Below are positions 16,165-25,306 of a stretch of DNA of 64,000 bases, in pieces (the first letter of the stretch is position 1; each line of letters begins with the position of its first letter). A model generated the notes under the pieces. It was not told the DNA's origin. It made no database searches and was given only the letters and a program-made list of their open reading frames with translations. Position numbers and translations under genes: made by a program. Source of the DNA: Chryseobacterium jejuense (GTDB lineage Bacteria > Bacteroidota > Bacteroidia > Flavobacteriales > Weeksellaceae); contig NZ_FNEG01000008.1 in assembly GCF_900100075.1 (NCBI RefSeq), positions 145,875 to 209,874 of the forward strand. The letters run 5' to 3'.

Positions 16165-17853
16165 ATGAAAATTTTCTCCAAACTGATAGTTGCTATTTGT
16201 TTAATCACTACAATTATCACACAGGCCCAAAATAACTATCCACAAAACTATTTCCGTAACCCACTGAATATTCCTATGCAGTTGGCTGCCAATTTTGGTG
16301 CGGTAAGAACCAATCATTTTCATATGGGATTGGATCTGAGAACGAATAGTCAGGAAAACTTATCTGTATTGGCTGCAGCAGATGGCTATGTAAGCCGGAT
16401 AAAAGTAGAACGTTACGGCTTTGGAAATGCGGTATATATCACCCATCCGAATGGTTTTACTACAGTCTATGCCCATTTGAATAAATATTTTGATAAGCTT
16501 GATGAATATGTAAAGGAGAAGCAGTACAAAGACGAAAAATGGGAACAGGATATTACATTCCAGCCCGGACAGTTTCCGGTTGCAAAAGGACAGCTTATTG
16601 CTTTGAGTGGAAATACAGGAGGTTCAGCAGGACCACACTTACATTTTGAAATAAGGGATACCAAAACAGAAGAATGTCTTAATCCACTATTGTTTGGATT
16701 TAATATTCCGGATTCTGTAGCTCCTATTATCAGTGGGTTGTATTGGTATGACCGCAGATTCAGCACTTATGAGCCCGGAGCTAATGGGATTGCTGTTAAA
16801 AAAGTTGGAAATACTTATACTGCTGATGTTGTAAAAGTTAATTCTCCAATGATAAGTTTTGGAATTAAAGCCGTAGATAAAGCCAACCAGGGATTTAATC
16901 TGGGGATTTATAAGGCAGAAATTTTGATGGATGGAAAGTTAATCTACGGTTTTAGCATTGATAAGATAAGCTATGATGATACCCGCTATCTGAATGGTTG
17001 TATAGATTACACTAAATTCATCAGAGATAAAGTAGGAATTCAGCATTTATCTTCATTACAAGGGATGAAACTGCAAAATTACAGTGTGCCCAATCTGTCA
17101 GGAATTATCAACCTTCTGGATGAAAACGTTCACAATATTGAAATTGTTTTGAAAGATGTAAAAGGAAATACCAGCCGATTAACTACAAAAGTTCAGTTAA
17201 CTAATGCCGGAAGCGGAATTGCAACTTCCGGAAAAACGATTTTACCTAATGAAGGGAAAACTCTTACCACTGAAAATGCAGAAATCAACTTCAGTAAAAA
17301 TGCGATGTATGATGCTGTAAATTTTAATATGTATGAAAAAAACAGTGGTAATGAAAACACTGTTTCCAATACCATTGTTTTGCAGAATCCATATCTTCCG
17401 GTTCAGGATTATTACACCTTGAAAATAAAACCTAACAGGAAGCTTTCCAAAGACGAAAAAGACAGAGTAGTGGCTTTGTTTAATTATGGAAGTGATAAAG
17501 ATGCCGTAAAAGTAAAATGGAATGGTGACCAGGCAGAAGCTCAGTTCAACAGGTTGGGCACTGCGGAATTGATATTGGATAACAGCCTGCCATCAGTTTC
17601 ATCAAACTGGAAAGAAGGTGCTATTGTAAACGGTGGTTCTTTACGGTTAAAAGGAAGCACAAAAGTAGGTGATATTATTTCATTCAGAGCTGAATTGAAT
17701 GGGAAGTGGCTACGATTTGCCCGGGTAAAAAATGATTTTGTCTCTATTTTTGATGAAAAATGTCCAAAAGGTTCAGGTTCTCATACTTTAAAAGTAACTA
17801 CCATTAATAGTGCAGGAAATACCAATATACAGACCTTTACGTTTCAGAGATAA
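16165..17853 (+). CDS. Secreted M23-family (LytM) peptidase
   Basis: A 562-residue protein with a signal peptide (residues 1-21, ending at QAQ). The metallopeptidase domain is at about residues 35-165. Zinc ligands are visible in NHFHMGLDLR (His and Asp, about 51-58) and GPHLHFEIR (HxH, about 155-161). This family cuts peptidoglycan cross-bridges or acts as a cell-wall hydrolase activator. The 400-residue C-terminal part is beta-rich and unrecognised, perhaps for substrate or envelope binding. It precedes the pigment cluster but has no evident pathway role there. Confidence 0.9.
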   Translation: MKIFSKLIVAICLITTIITQAQNNYPQNYFRNPLNIPMQLAANFGAVRTNHFHMGLDLRTNSQENLSVLAAADGYVSRIKVERYGFGNAVYITHPNGFTTVYAHLNKYFDKLDEYVKEKQYKDEKWEQDITFQPGQFPVAKGQLIALSGNTGGSAGPHLHFEIRDTKTEECLNPLLFGFNIPDSVAPIISGLYWYDRRFSTYEPGANGIAVKKVGNTYTADVVKVNSPMISFGIKAVDKANQGFNLGIYKAEILMDGKLIYGFSIDKISYDDTRYLNGCIDYTKFIRDKVGIQHLSSLQGMKLQNYSVPNLSGIINLLDENVHNIEIVLKDVKGNTSRLTTKVQLTNAGSGIATSGKTILPNEGKTLTTENAEINFSKNAMYDAVNFNMYEKNSGNENTVSNTIVLQNPYLPVQDYYTLKIKPNRKLSKDEKDRVVALFNYGSDKDAVKVKWNGDQAEAQFNRLGTAELILDNSLPSVSSNWKEGAIVNGGSLRLKGSTKVGDIISFRAELNGKWLRFARVKNDFVSIFDEKCPKGSGSHTLKVTTINSAGNTNIQTFTFQR

Positions 17854-17910
17854 ATGATTGGGAAGGTATAATCTTTTGATCTTTTACTGTTTCAATCTTC
17901 TAATTTTAAA

Positions 17911-17918
17911 TAAATTTG
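17911..17918 (+). promoter_or_regulatory. -7 element upstream of the adenylating ligase gene
   Basis: TAAATTTG, an exact TAnnTTTG match, lies 21 bases before the TTG start codon of the ligase. No TTG at the usual -33 spacing was found. Confidence 0.4.
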
Positions 17919-17938
17919 TCCTTTAAAAATTAAAATCA

Positions 17939-19231
17939 TTGGAATTTCACCCGTTTATCGAAAAATCGAGCACTCAGGAAATAAAGGCGTTTCAGGAAGA
18001 AAAACTTCAGCAGCTTCTGGCTTACCTTGAAGAGAACTCCCCTTTTTATCAGAGGCTGTTTAAAGAAAAAAACATCCATGTTGGAGAGATTCGGAGATTG
18101 GAAGATCTGCAGAAGATTCCTACTACATCAAAAAATGATTTGCAGCAGTATAATCATGACTTTTTCTGTATTTCACCAGATAAAATTGTAGACTATAGCA
18201 CAACTTCAGGAACTTTAGGGGATCCGGTGACCTTTGGGTTATCTGATGGAGATCTTGAACGGCTGGCCTACAATGAAGCGATATCTTTTGCCTGTGCCGG
18301 GATTCAGAAGGGAGATGTAGTCCAGATGATTACTACCATCGATAAACGCTTCATGGCAGGACTCGCTTATTTTTTAGGATTAAGAAAAATGGGAGCCAGT
18401 GTTGTCAGAATGGGGCCGGGAATTCCGGAACTGCAATGGGATTCTATTTTCAGATATAAACCGAAATACCTGATTACTGTACCATCATTTTTACTGAAAA
18501 TGATTGATTATGCAGAAAAACATGGGTTGGATTATAAAAATTCAAGTGTTTACGGGGCTGTATGTATTGGAGAAAGTATCAAAAATCAGGATTTTACAGA
18601 TAATATTCTTTCTCAGAAGATTAAAGAAAAGTGGGATATCAAGCTCTTTTCTACCTATGCTTCTACAGAAATGAGTACTGCTTTTACAGAGTGTGAGTTT
18701 CAGATTGGAGGACATCATCATCCTGAGCTGATTATTACAGAAATTCTGGATGATGAGGGAAATATTGTAAAAGAAGGTGAAAGCGGAGAACTTACCATAA
18801 CCACTTTGGGAGTAGAAGCCATTCCTTTGCTGAGATTTAAAACAGGAGATATTGTAAAAGCCCATTACGAACCATGTCAATGCGGAAGAAATACACTTCG
18901 GTTGGGGCCGGTGATCGGAAGAAAACAACAGATGATCAAGTATAAAGGAACAACATTGTATCCACCTGCCATGAATGATATTCTGAATGATTTCAACAAT
19001 ATTCTGTGTTATCAGATTGTGATTCAGGCTAATGAAATCGGACTAGATGAAATTATCATCAAGTTAAGTACAGATCAGGAAAATGAAAAATTTGTGAATG
19101 AAGTAAGAGACCATTTCCGTGCGAAATTAAGGGTGAGTCCAAAAATTGAAATCATCAATTTTGATATTCTTTCTAAAACTGTTTTCAATCCAAATAGCAG
19201 AAAACCAATCACTTTTATTGATTTAAGATAA
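17939..19231 (+). CDS. Phenylacetate-CoA-ligase-like adenylating enzyme (aryl starter activation)
   Basis: A 430-residue ANL-superfamily enzyme that adenylates a carboxylic acid and passes it to a thiol. Seen: the phosphate loop STTSGTLGDP (about residue 82), the YASTEMST motif (about 237), RFKTGD (about 298) and a zinc-finger-like CQCGR typical of PaaK. In this cluster the natural substrate is 4-coumarate made by the tyrosine ammonia-lyase nearby, with loading on an ACP or CoA; that is inference. The start is TTG 17939: the frame continues with MEFHPFIEKSSTQEI-like sequence and no ATG fits near it. It is the first gene of the pigment cluster on this strand. Confidence 0.82.
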   Translation: MEFHPFIEKSSTQEIKAFQEEKLQQLLAYLEENSPFYQRLFKEKNIHVGEIRRLEDLQKIPTTSKNDLQQYNHDFFCISPDKIVDYSTTSGTLGDPVTFGLSDGDLERLAYNEAISFACAGIQKGDVVQMITTIDKRFMAGLAYFLGLRKMGASVVRMGPGIPELQWDSIFRYKPKYLITVPSFLLKMIDYAEKHGLDYKNSSVYGAVCIGESIKNQDFTDNILSQKIKEKWDIKLFSTYASTEMSTAFTECEFQIGGHHHPELIITEILDDEGNIVKEGESGELTITTLGVEAIPLLRFKTGDIVKAHYEPCQCGRNTLRLGPVIGRKQQMIKYKGTTLYPPAMNDILNDFNNILCYQIVIQANEIGLDEIIIKLSTDQENEKFVNEVRDHFRAKLRVSPKIEIINFDILSKTVFNPNSRKPITFIDLR

Positions 19232-19295
19232 AATTGAATATAAAGAGAGTGGGAGCTTTCTTTTATTATATATTTAAATAGCAAAACTAATACAC

Positions 19296-19904
19296 ATGAA
19301 AAAAATATTGTTGCTGACCTTGCTTACCATGATGGTAATGGCTTTCGGACAGGAGAAAATGGAACTCATTTCAGGAAACTTTCAAGCCTTAAAAGATCAG
19401 AAAGAAGTGAATGTAGAGCTTAAATTTGATAATGTATTGTTTATGAAAGAAAACTTTACAGAAGCTCAATACCTGGAAAATAGGAAAGAAGATGTTCTTG
19501 CTAATCCTAAAAGAGGAAAAGAAGCGTGGAAACAATGGATTGGAGAATGGGAACGATATAAAAAAGAAGAGTATATCAATCATTTTATAAAAGGGTTGGG
19601 CAAATACTATAAAGATGTCACATTTAAAAAGGATGGTTCAGCTCAGTATACTTTGATTGTAGATACAAAATGGCTTTTGCCGGGCTGGCATGGCGGACTG
19701 ATAGTGATGGAAGCGCAAATAAGCGGAACAATAAAATTGGTGGAAGCCGGTAACCCTTCCGTGGTTTTAGCTGAAGTGGCTTTGAACCAATTTGATAAAT
19801 TTATTCAAAGTAAAGATGAAGTCATGGAGTATGGAAGAATTGCCACGGTATATGAATCAACAGGAAGGTATCTTGGAAAAGAAATAAGAAAATCCGTAAA
19901 ATAA
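19296..19904 (+). CDS. Secreted protein of unknown function in the pigment cluster
   Basis: A 202-residue protein with a signal peptide (MKKILLLTLLTMMVMAFGQ). The mature part begins with a beta segment (VNVELKFDNVLFMKENFTEA), then a charged helical stretch rich in Lys, Glu and Trp, and later WLLPGWHGGLIVMEAQISG. I do not recognise the family. Similar periplasmic proteins are common in Bacteroidota. It follows the ligase gene by 64 bases and may be co-transcribed; it shares a terminator with the convergent flavoprotein gene. Confidence 0.75.
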   Translation: MKKILLLTLLTMMVMAFGQEKMELISGNFQALKDQKEVNVELKFDNVLFMKENFTEAQYLENRKEDVLANPKRGKEAWKQWIGEWERYKKEEYINHFIKGLGKYYKDVTFKKDGSAQYTLIVDTKWLLPGWHGGLIVMEAQISGTIKLVEAGNPSVVLAEVALNQFDKFIQSKDEVMEYGRIATVYESTGRYLGKEIRKSVK

Positions 19905-19935
19905 AAAGCGGTCTGAAATTCAGACCGCTTTTTTT
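19903..19935. terminator. Shared bidirectional terminator
   Basis: A stem of about 14 bp (AAAAAGCGGTCTGA with TCAGACCGCTTTTT) and a three-base AAT loop, with A and T tracts on either side. It overlaps the stop codons of the two convergent genes, which are only 29 bases apart. Confidence 0.9.
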
Positions 19936-21184
19936 ATTCTTGAGTTTGTTCTTTTTCCAGTTTGATGAGGTTGGCAAGATTTTTAACCACCGTATCATGC
20001 TTTTTCACAAAAGGATTGTCTTTGTTCCAAACATATCCCGCTAATACAGCACATATCTTTTTCTTTACATCCGGGTTTTCAGGTTGATGGAAGAATAATT
20101 CCTGAAGATTTCCGGTGTACCATTCTTTTACATAAGTAGTGAAGACATCCACACCATATAAAATATAATCTGTGTACTCTGTTTGCCAGTCGATTTTTTC
20201 ACCATTCAGCTGTCTTAATGCCAGTTTAGCAGCCAGCATTCCTGATTCTGTAGCGAAAGCCATTCCAGAAGAAAAAACAGGATCAAGAAATTCCGAAGCG
20301 TTACCGGTTAAGGCGAATCCGTCTCCGAATAATGCTTTTACAGAACATGAATAGTCTTTCAGGTGTCTTGGTTCAAAAAGGAACTCTACATCACCAAAAC
20401 GTTTTACATAATAATCTGAAAGGGAAATTGCTTTTCTTAAAGCCTCGGCAGCATCTCCGTTCTCAGATAATTGATCAATATATTCAGTTGGGCCTACAAT
20501 CCCTAAACTTGTATTTCCATTGGAAAAAGGAATTACCCAAAGCCATACTTCGGTTTCAATAATATCAAAAGAAATTAAAGTTCCCTCTTCACCAGGTTCT
20601 CTGTTAGTGTCATTTACATGGGAAAAGATAGCAGAATGAGGTGAAAGTTTTGAAGGTTTTTCAAGATCAAGCAAACGAGGTAAAACTCTTCCGTAACCGC
20701 TTGAATCAATCACGAATTTTGCGTGGATTTCTTTAGTTTCTCCTTCTTTAGTTTTTACGGTTGTGATAGAATCTGTTCCATTGAATTTGATATCGATAAC
20801 TTCCGTTTCAAATTCAAGGTCTACTCCTTTATTAATCACTTCCTGAGCCAGGGTATTATCAAAATCAGCTCTAGGAACCTGCCAGGTCCAGTCCCAGCCT
20901 TCCCCGAATTTATTGCTGAAATCAAAAATGCAGACTTCGTCACCACGAAGGAAACGGGCACCCAGTTTTTTTTCAAAGCCCATTTTATCCAGTGCAGGGA
21001 AAAGTCCCGCCTCGTCAAAGTGGTCCATTACCCTTGGAATTAAGCTTTCACCAACTACCAGCCTTGGGAATTTTGTCTTTTCGACAACTTTTACGCTGAC
21101 GTTATTGTTCTTTAAGTATGATGAAGATACGCATCCGGAAGGTCCAGCTCCGATTACAAGAACGTCAACAAATTCTTTGCTCAT
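19934..21184 (-). CDS. FAD-dependent oxidoreductase, flavin halogenase/hydroxylase-like
   Basis: A 416-residue flavoprotein with an N-terminal Rossmann motif VLVIGAGPSGCVSSSYL (residues 8-24) and the FPRLVVGESLIP segment typical of the tryptophan-halogenase/hydroxylase group. VWLWVIPF resembles the WxWxIP halogenase motif, and GDGFALTGNASEFLDPVFSSG is the second FAD-binding block. It is divergent from the tyrosine ammonia-lyase operon with overlapping promoters. Flexirubins carry ring hydroxylations and some natural forms are chlorinated, so a tailoring hydroxylase or halogenase fits. I cannot tell which; the Lys expected before VGES in many halogenases is Val here. Confidence 0.82.
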   Translation of the reverse strand: MSKEFVDVLVIGAGPSGCVSSSYLKNNNVSVKVVEKTKFPRLVVGESLIPRVMDHFDEAGLFPALDKMGFEKKLGARFLRGDEVCIFDFSNKFGEGWDWTWQVPRADFDNTLAQEVINKGVDLEFETEVIDIKFNGTDSITTVKTKEGETKEIHAKFVIDSSGYGRVLPRLLDLEKPSKLSPHSAIFSHVNDTNREPGEEGTLISFDIIETEVWLWVIPFSNGNTSLGIVGPTEYIDQLSENGDAAEALRKAISLSDYYVKRFGDVEFLFEPRHLKDYSCSVKALFGDGFALTGNASEFLDPVFSSGMAFATESGMLAAKLALRQLNGEKIDWQTEYTDYILYGVDVFTTYVKEWYTGNLQELFFHQPENPDVKKKICAVLAGYVWNKDNPFVKKHDTVVKNLANLIKLEKEQTQE

Positions 21185-21186
21185 CT

Positions 21187-21257
21187 TTGATTTTTTATTT
21201 TAATAATAACTTTTATCTTTGCCGCAAAATTAGTGACAAATAATTAATATTTTACAA
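21187..21257. promoter_or_regulatory. Overlapping divergent promoters (ammonia-lyase operon and flavoprotein)
   Basis: Plus strand: TTG at 21187-21189 and TATCTTTG at 21214-21221. Minus strand: TAATTTTG read from 21232 to 21225, with TTG read from 21257 to 21255 and a 22-base spacing. The two -7 elements are only three bases apart, back to back, so polymerase at one would hinder the other. Confidence 0.5.
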
Positions 21258-21282
21258 AATTATCAACTATTACTTTTAATTG

Positions 21283-22803
21283 ATGAAAATAAATAACTTT
21301 TTAGAACTGAAAGACTTTCAAAAAATTATCATTGGGAATGAAAAAATAGAACTGGATGAATCACTTTTATCAAGAGTGAATACAAGTTTTCAGTTTTTAA
21401 AGGAGTTTTCAAAAAATAAAGTAATATATGGTGTGAATACCGGTTTTGGGCCTATGGCTCAATTCAAGATCAGTGATGAGGATACACACCAGCTTCAGTA
21501 TAACCTTATCAGAAGCCATTCTTCAGGTATCGGAAATCCTTTGCCTGCTGAGGAAGTGAAAGCTTGTATGCTGGCAAGAATGAATACCTTATCATTAGGA
21601 AACTCAGGAGTACATGAGTCTGTTATTTATCTTCTTCAGGAACTTATCAACAGAGATATTACGCCGTTGATCTTTGAACATGGAGGAGTAGGAGCAAGCG
21701 GTGACCTTGTTCAGCTGGCTCACCTTGCTTTGGTATTGATTGGAGAAGGAGAAGTTTTCTACAAAGGAGAAAGAAAATCTACTAAAGACGTTTTTGAAAT
21801 AGAAGGGTTACAGCCAATACAAGTTGAGATCCGTGAAGGGCTAGCTCTAATGAACGGAACTTCAGTAATGTCAGGAATTGGTATTGTAAACGCTTATAAA
21901 GCGAATCAGTTAACAGATATTTCTATTAAGCTTTCTTGTGCCATCAATGAAATTGTTCAGGCTTATGACGATCATTTATCAGAAGCATTAAACGGAACAA
22001 AAAGACATTACGGTCAGCAGAAAGTAGCAGAAAGAATGCGTGCTCATCTTGCAGACAGTAAGCTGATCAGAAAAAGAGCAGACCATTTGTATACTCACTT
22101 TGAAGAACAGGAAAAAGTATTCAAAGAAAAAGTACAGGAATATTATTCTTTAAGATGTGTTCCACAGATTTTAGGCCCGGTATTGGATACATTAGAATAT
22201 ACAGAGAAAGTTCTTGAAAATGAGATCAATTCTGCCAATGATAACCCGATCATCAATGTTGAAGATCAACATGTTTATCACGGAGGAAATTTCCACGGAG
22301 ACTATATTTCTTTGGAAATGGACAAACTGAAAATTGTAGTAACCAAGCTTACGATGTTGGCTGAGAGACAGTTGAACTATCTTTTAAATGCTAAAATCAA
22401 CGAAATCTTGCCTCCTTTTGTAAATTTAGGTAAATTAGGTTTCAATTTCGGGATGCAGGGGGTACAGTTTACAGCAACTTCCACTACGGCGGAAAGCCAG
22501 ATGTTGTCTAATCCTATGTATGTTCACAGTATTCCGAATAATAACGATAATCAGGATGTTGTAAGTATGGGAACCAATGCAGCGGTTATCTGCAGAAAGG
22601 TCATTGAAAATGCCTTCGAAGTATTAGCCATTGAAGCCATTACTATCGTTCAGGCTATTGAATATCTTGGTTTCCAGAATGAGATTTCATCATCTACAAA
22701 AGAACTGTATGATGCGATCAGAAAAATAATTCCTGCATTTTCAGATGATATGGTCATGTATCCGTATCTGGAGGAAGTAAAGAAATATTTAAAGGCAATG
22801 TAA
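21283..22803 (+). CDS. Tyrosine ammonia-lyase (aromatic amino acid lyase)
   Basis: A 506-residue MIO-type lyase that removes ammonia from an aromatic amino acid. The self-cyclising Ala-Ser-Gly triad is in GGVGASGDLVQLAHLAL near residue 137. The selectivity loop reads LIRSHSSGIG near residue 78; His at this place marks tyrosine preference, as in known tyrosine ammonia-lyases. The sequence closely resembles what I recall of the Flavobacterium johnsoniae enzyme (for example VIYGVNTGFGPMAQ and PMYVHSIPNNNDNQD). The product, 4-coumarate, is the likely aryl-polyene starter. ATG 21283 is the start; the TTG just before it is out of place. First gene of a plus-strand operon. Confidence 0.92.
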   Translation: MKINNFLELKDFQKIIIGNEKIELDESLLSRVNTSFQFLKEFSKNKVIYGVNTGFGPMAQFKISDEDTHQLQYNLIRSHSSGIGNPLPAEEVKACMLARMNTLSLGNSGVHESVIYLLQELINRDITPLIFEHGGVGASGDLVQLAHLALVLIGEGEVFYKGERKSTKDVFEIEGLQPIQVEIREGLALMNGTSVMSGIGIVNAYKANQLTDISIKLSCAINEIVQAYDDHLSEALNGTKRHYGQQKVAERMRAHLADSKLIRKRADHLYTHFEEQEKVFKEKVQEYYSLRCVPQILGPVLDTLEYTEKVLENEINSANDNPIINVEDQHVYHGGNFHGDYISLEMDKLKIVVTKLTMLAERQLNYLLNAKINEILPPFVNLGKLGFNFGMQGVQFTATSTTAESQMLSNPMYVHSIPNNNDNQDVVSMGTNAAVICRKVIENAFEVLAIEAITIVQAIEYLGFQNEISSSTKELYDAIRKIIPAFSDDMVMYPYLEEVKKYLKAM

Positions 22804-22882
22804 TTATTAGCTCTCATCAATTGTCTTTAAAAAAGAAAAACAAAGTAACTTAAAAAAACTAAAACAAAATAAACACTAACGC

Positions 22883-23614
22883 ATGAAATGTGCAATTGTA
22901 ACAGGAGGCTCCAGAGGAATCGGGAGGGCAATCTGTATAAAACTGGCTGAAGAGAAGAACTACCATATATTAATTAACTACACTTCCAATGAAGCTGCAG
23001 CAAAGGAAACTTTGGCTAAAGTAGAAGAATTAGGAGCTAAAGGAGAAATTCTTAAGTTTGATGTAGGAAATACCGAAGAAGTACAGCAGGTATTAACAGC
23101 ATGGCAGGAGAGTAATCCTGAAGCTGTGGTAGAAGTTATCGTTAATAATGCCGGAATTACGAGAGACGGGTTGTTTATGTGGATGCAGAAAGAAGACTGG
23201 AGTAGTGTAATCAACACCAGTTTAGATGGTTTCTTCAATGTTACTAATTTCTTTATTCAAAAATTGCTTCGTAATAAATACGGAAGAATCATCAATATGG
23301 TTTCAGTATCCGGAGTAAAAGGAACAGCTGGGCAAACGAACTATTCCGCAGCTAAAGGAGCATTGGTAGGGGCTACAAAAGCTCTTGCACAGGAAGTTGC
23401 TAAAAGAAATATTACTGTAAATGCAGTAGCGCCAGGGTTTATCAAAACTGATATGACTCAGGAGTTCAATGAAGATGAATTGAAAGCAATGATTCCTGCC
23501 AACAGATTTGGTGAAGCAGAAGAAGTTGCAGATCTTGTAGCGTTTTTAGCATCCAGAAAATCTTCATACATTACAGGAGAAGTCATTAATATTAACGGAG
23601 GAATTTACTCATAA
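22883..23614 (+). CDS. fabG: 3-oxoacyl-ACP reductase (FabG-like, aryl polyene ketoreductase)
   Basis: A 243-residue short-chain dehydrogenase. The NADPH motif is TGGSRGIGRAI (residues 7-17), then NNAGITRDG and the catalytic Ser-Tyr-Lys in SVSGVKGTAGQTNYSAAKGA. This is the FabG type that reduces beta-ketoacyl-ACP to beta-hydroxyacyl-ACP. Its place between the ammonia-lyase and a ketosynthase plus ACP indicates service to polyene chain building rather than housekeeping fatty acid synthesis, which is inference from context. Confidence 0.93.
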   Translation: MKCAIVTGGSRGIGRAICIKLAEEKNYHILINYTSNEAAAKETLAKVEELGAKGEILKFDVGNTEEVQQVLTAWQESNPEAVVEVIVNNAGITRDGLFMWMQKEDWSSVINTSLDGFFNVTNFFIQKLLRNKYGRIINMVSVSGVKGTAGQTNYSAAKGALVGATKALAQEVAKRNITVNAVAPGFIKTDMTQEFNEDELKAMIPANRFGEAEEVADLVAFLASRKSSYITGEVININGGIYS

Positions 23615-23624
23615 ATAATCTAAC

Positions 23625-23710
23625 AATATACCAATGTATCAGTGTACCGATGTTGATTGATTGTCAATGAAAATTAGGTTACATTGCTAGACTGTTACAT
23701 TGTTAAATTC
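23625..23710. repeat. ACCAATGTA / ACATTG palindromic element, copy 1
   Basis: TAACAATATACCAATGTATC on the left is roughly complementary to a right part with TTACATTGCTAGACTGTTAC and ATTGTTA. Related elements lie at 25230-25281, 39221-39285 and 39570-39625, all next to ACP or ketosynthase genes. Confidence 0.55.
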
Positions 23711-23721
23711 AATATAATCAA

Positions 23722-24942
23722 ATGGAAAATAGGGTTGTAATTACCGGAATGGGAATTTATTCCTGCATCGGGACGTCTTTAGAAGAGGTCAGGGAATCCC
23801 TATATCAAGGAAAATCCGGTATTGTCCTGGATCAGGACAGAAAAGAGTTCGGTTTCAGATCAGGACTTACAGGAACTGTTCCAAAGCCTGATTTAAAGAA
23901 CCTTTTGAACAGACGCCAGCGTGTAAGCATGGGAGAAGAAAGTGAATACGCTTATCTTGCTACCCTTGATGCCTTGAAGCAGTCCCATCTTGATGAAGGC
24001 TTTTTAGATGCCCATGAAGTTGGGATTTTATACGGAAACGACAGTGTTTCTCAGGCAGTAGTAGAGTCTATTGATATTGCAAGAGAAAAGAAAGATACAA
24101 CATTGATGGGATCGGGTGCGATTTTTAAATCAATGAATTCAACAGTAACCATGAACCTTTCTACGATCTTTAAGCTGAAAGGAATTAATCTTACCATCAG
24201 TGCAGCCTGTGCAAGTGGCTCACATTCCTTAGGATTGGCTTATATGATGATTAAGAATGGTTTTCAGGATATGATTATCTGTGGTGGTGCTCAGGAAACC
24301 AACAAATACTCTATGGCCAGCTTTGATGGATTAGGTGTGTTTTCAGCAAAAGAAGACGAACCTACAAAAGCATCACGGCCTTTTGATGTTGATAGAGATG
24401 GTTTAATTCCAAGTGGTGGAGCTGCTTCTTTAATTGTTGAAAGTCTGGAATCTGCTCAAAAAAGAGGAGCTCCTATCATTGCTGAAATTATAGGTTATGG
24501 TTTCTCATCAAACGGCGGGCATATTTCAACTCCAAACGTTGATGGGCCGGCTTTAGCAATGGACAGAGCCTTGAAACAATCCGGATTGAAAGCTTCAGAT
24601 ATCGATTATATCAACGCTCACGCAACTTCCACTCCTATTGGTGATGCCAATGAAGCCAAAGCCATTTATGAGATTTTTGGAAGTGAAGTTCCGGTAAGTT
24701 CTACGAAATCCATGACGGGACACGAGTGCTGGATGGCTGGTGCAAGTGAAGTTATTTACTCAATTCTGATGATGCAGAATGATTTTGTAGCTCCGAATAT
24801 TAACCTGGAAAATCCTGATAATGAGGCTCAAAAGATAAATTTAGTCTCCAAAACAAAAAATCAAAAAATTGATGTATTTTTGTCGAATTCTTTTGGGTTC
24901 GGGGGAACCAATTCTGCACTAATAGTTAAAAAATTTGATTAA
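23722..24942 (+). CDS. Beta-ketoacyl-ACP synthase (FabB/FabF-type KS)
   Basis: A 406-residue thiolase-fold condensing enzyme with all three active-site residues: Cys in TISAACASGSHSLGL (about 165), His in INAHATSTPIGD (about 300) and His in STKSMTGHECWMAGAS (about 337). It would extend an acyl-ACP with malonyl-ACP. Followed immediately by an ACP gene (start 4 bases after its stop) and preceded by a ketoreductase, it forms the core elongation set of the plus-strand operon, resembling ketosynthases of aryl polyene clusters. Confidence 0.93.
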   Translation: MENRVVITGMGIYSCIGTSLEEVRESLYQGKSGIVLDQDRKEFGFRSGLTGTVPKPDLKNLLNRRQRVSMGEESEYAYLATLDALKQSHLDEGFLDAHEVGILYGNDSVSQAVVESIDIAREKKDTTLMGSGAIFKSMNSTVTMNLSTIFKLKGINLTISAACASGSHSLGLAYMMIKNGFQDMIICGGAQETNKYSMASFDGLGVFSAKEDEPTKASRPFDVDRDGLIPSGGAASLIVESLESAQKRGAPIIAEIIGYGFSSNGGHISTPNVDGPALAMDRALKQSGLKASDIDYINAHATSTPIGDANEAKAIYEIFGSEVPVSSTKSMTGHECWMAGASEVIYSILMMQNDFVAPNINLENPDNEAQKINLVSKTKNQKIDVFLSNSFGFGGTNSALIVKKFD

Positions 24943-24946
24943 AAAC

Positions 24947-25201
24947 ATGGAAAGGGAAAAAATTGTTGCTATTGTTAATGATTTTCTTGTAAACGAATTT
25001 GAAGTTGACGGAGACGAAATCAGTAATGATGCCAACCTTAAAAATACACTGGGACTAGACAGCTTAGATTATATTGATATGGTCGTAGTGATTGAATCCA
25101 ATTTCGGAGTGAAATTAGGAGAAGCAGACTTCAAGAAAATGGTAACATTTGATGATTTCTATACAACGATTGAAAATAAAATCGCTGAAAAAAACGCATA
25201 G
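24947..25201 (+). CDS. Acyl carrier protein
   Basis: An 84-residue acidic four-helix protein with the phosphopantetheine attachment Ser in LGLDSLDYIDMVV (about residue 37). ATG 24947 follows the ketosynthase stop by four bases; the TTG at 24935 would overlap the upstream gene. Probably carries the aryl starter or the growing polyene chain. A second ACP is encoded at 39292-39549. Confidence 0.93.
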   Translation: MEREKIVAIVNDFLVNEFEVDGDEISNDANLKNTLGLDSLDYIDMVVVIESNFGVKLGEADFKKMVTFDDFYTTIENKIAEKNA

Positions 25202-25229
25202 TTATTAAGTAATCTATATTCCTTACAAG

Positions 25230-25281
25230 GTACCAATGTAATAATAGAAGAGGATGCTCACAGATATTATTACATTGGTAC
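25230..25281. repeat. GTACCAATGTAATAAT perfect inverted repeat, copy 2
   Basis: A 16-base arm at 25230-25245 is exactly complementary to 25266-25281, with a 20-base loop. It sits between the ACP and the acyltransferase gene inside the operon, so as RNA it would form a strong hairpin with no T run. It could stabilise or attenuate the transcript, or be a mobile palindromic element. Confidence 0.75.
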
Positions 25282-25306
25282 TCTGTTATATTAGCAAACT
25301 GTATTT

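Noticed and set aside
19934..21184. Firm annotation as tryptophan halogenase
   Set aside because: Fold features agree, but the residue before VGES and parts of the halogenase signature differ, so only a broader call is justified.
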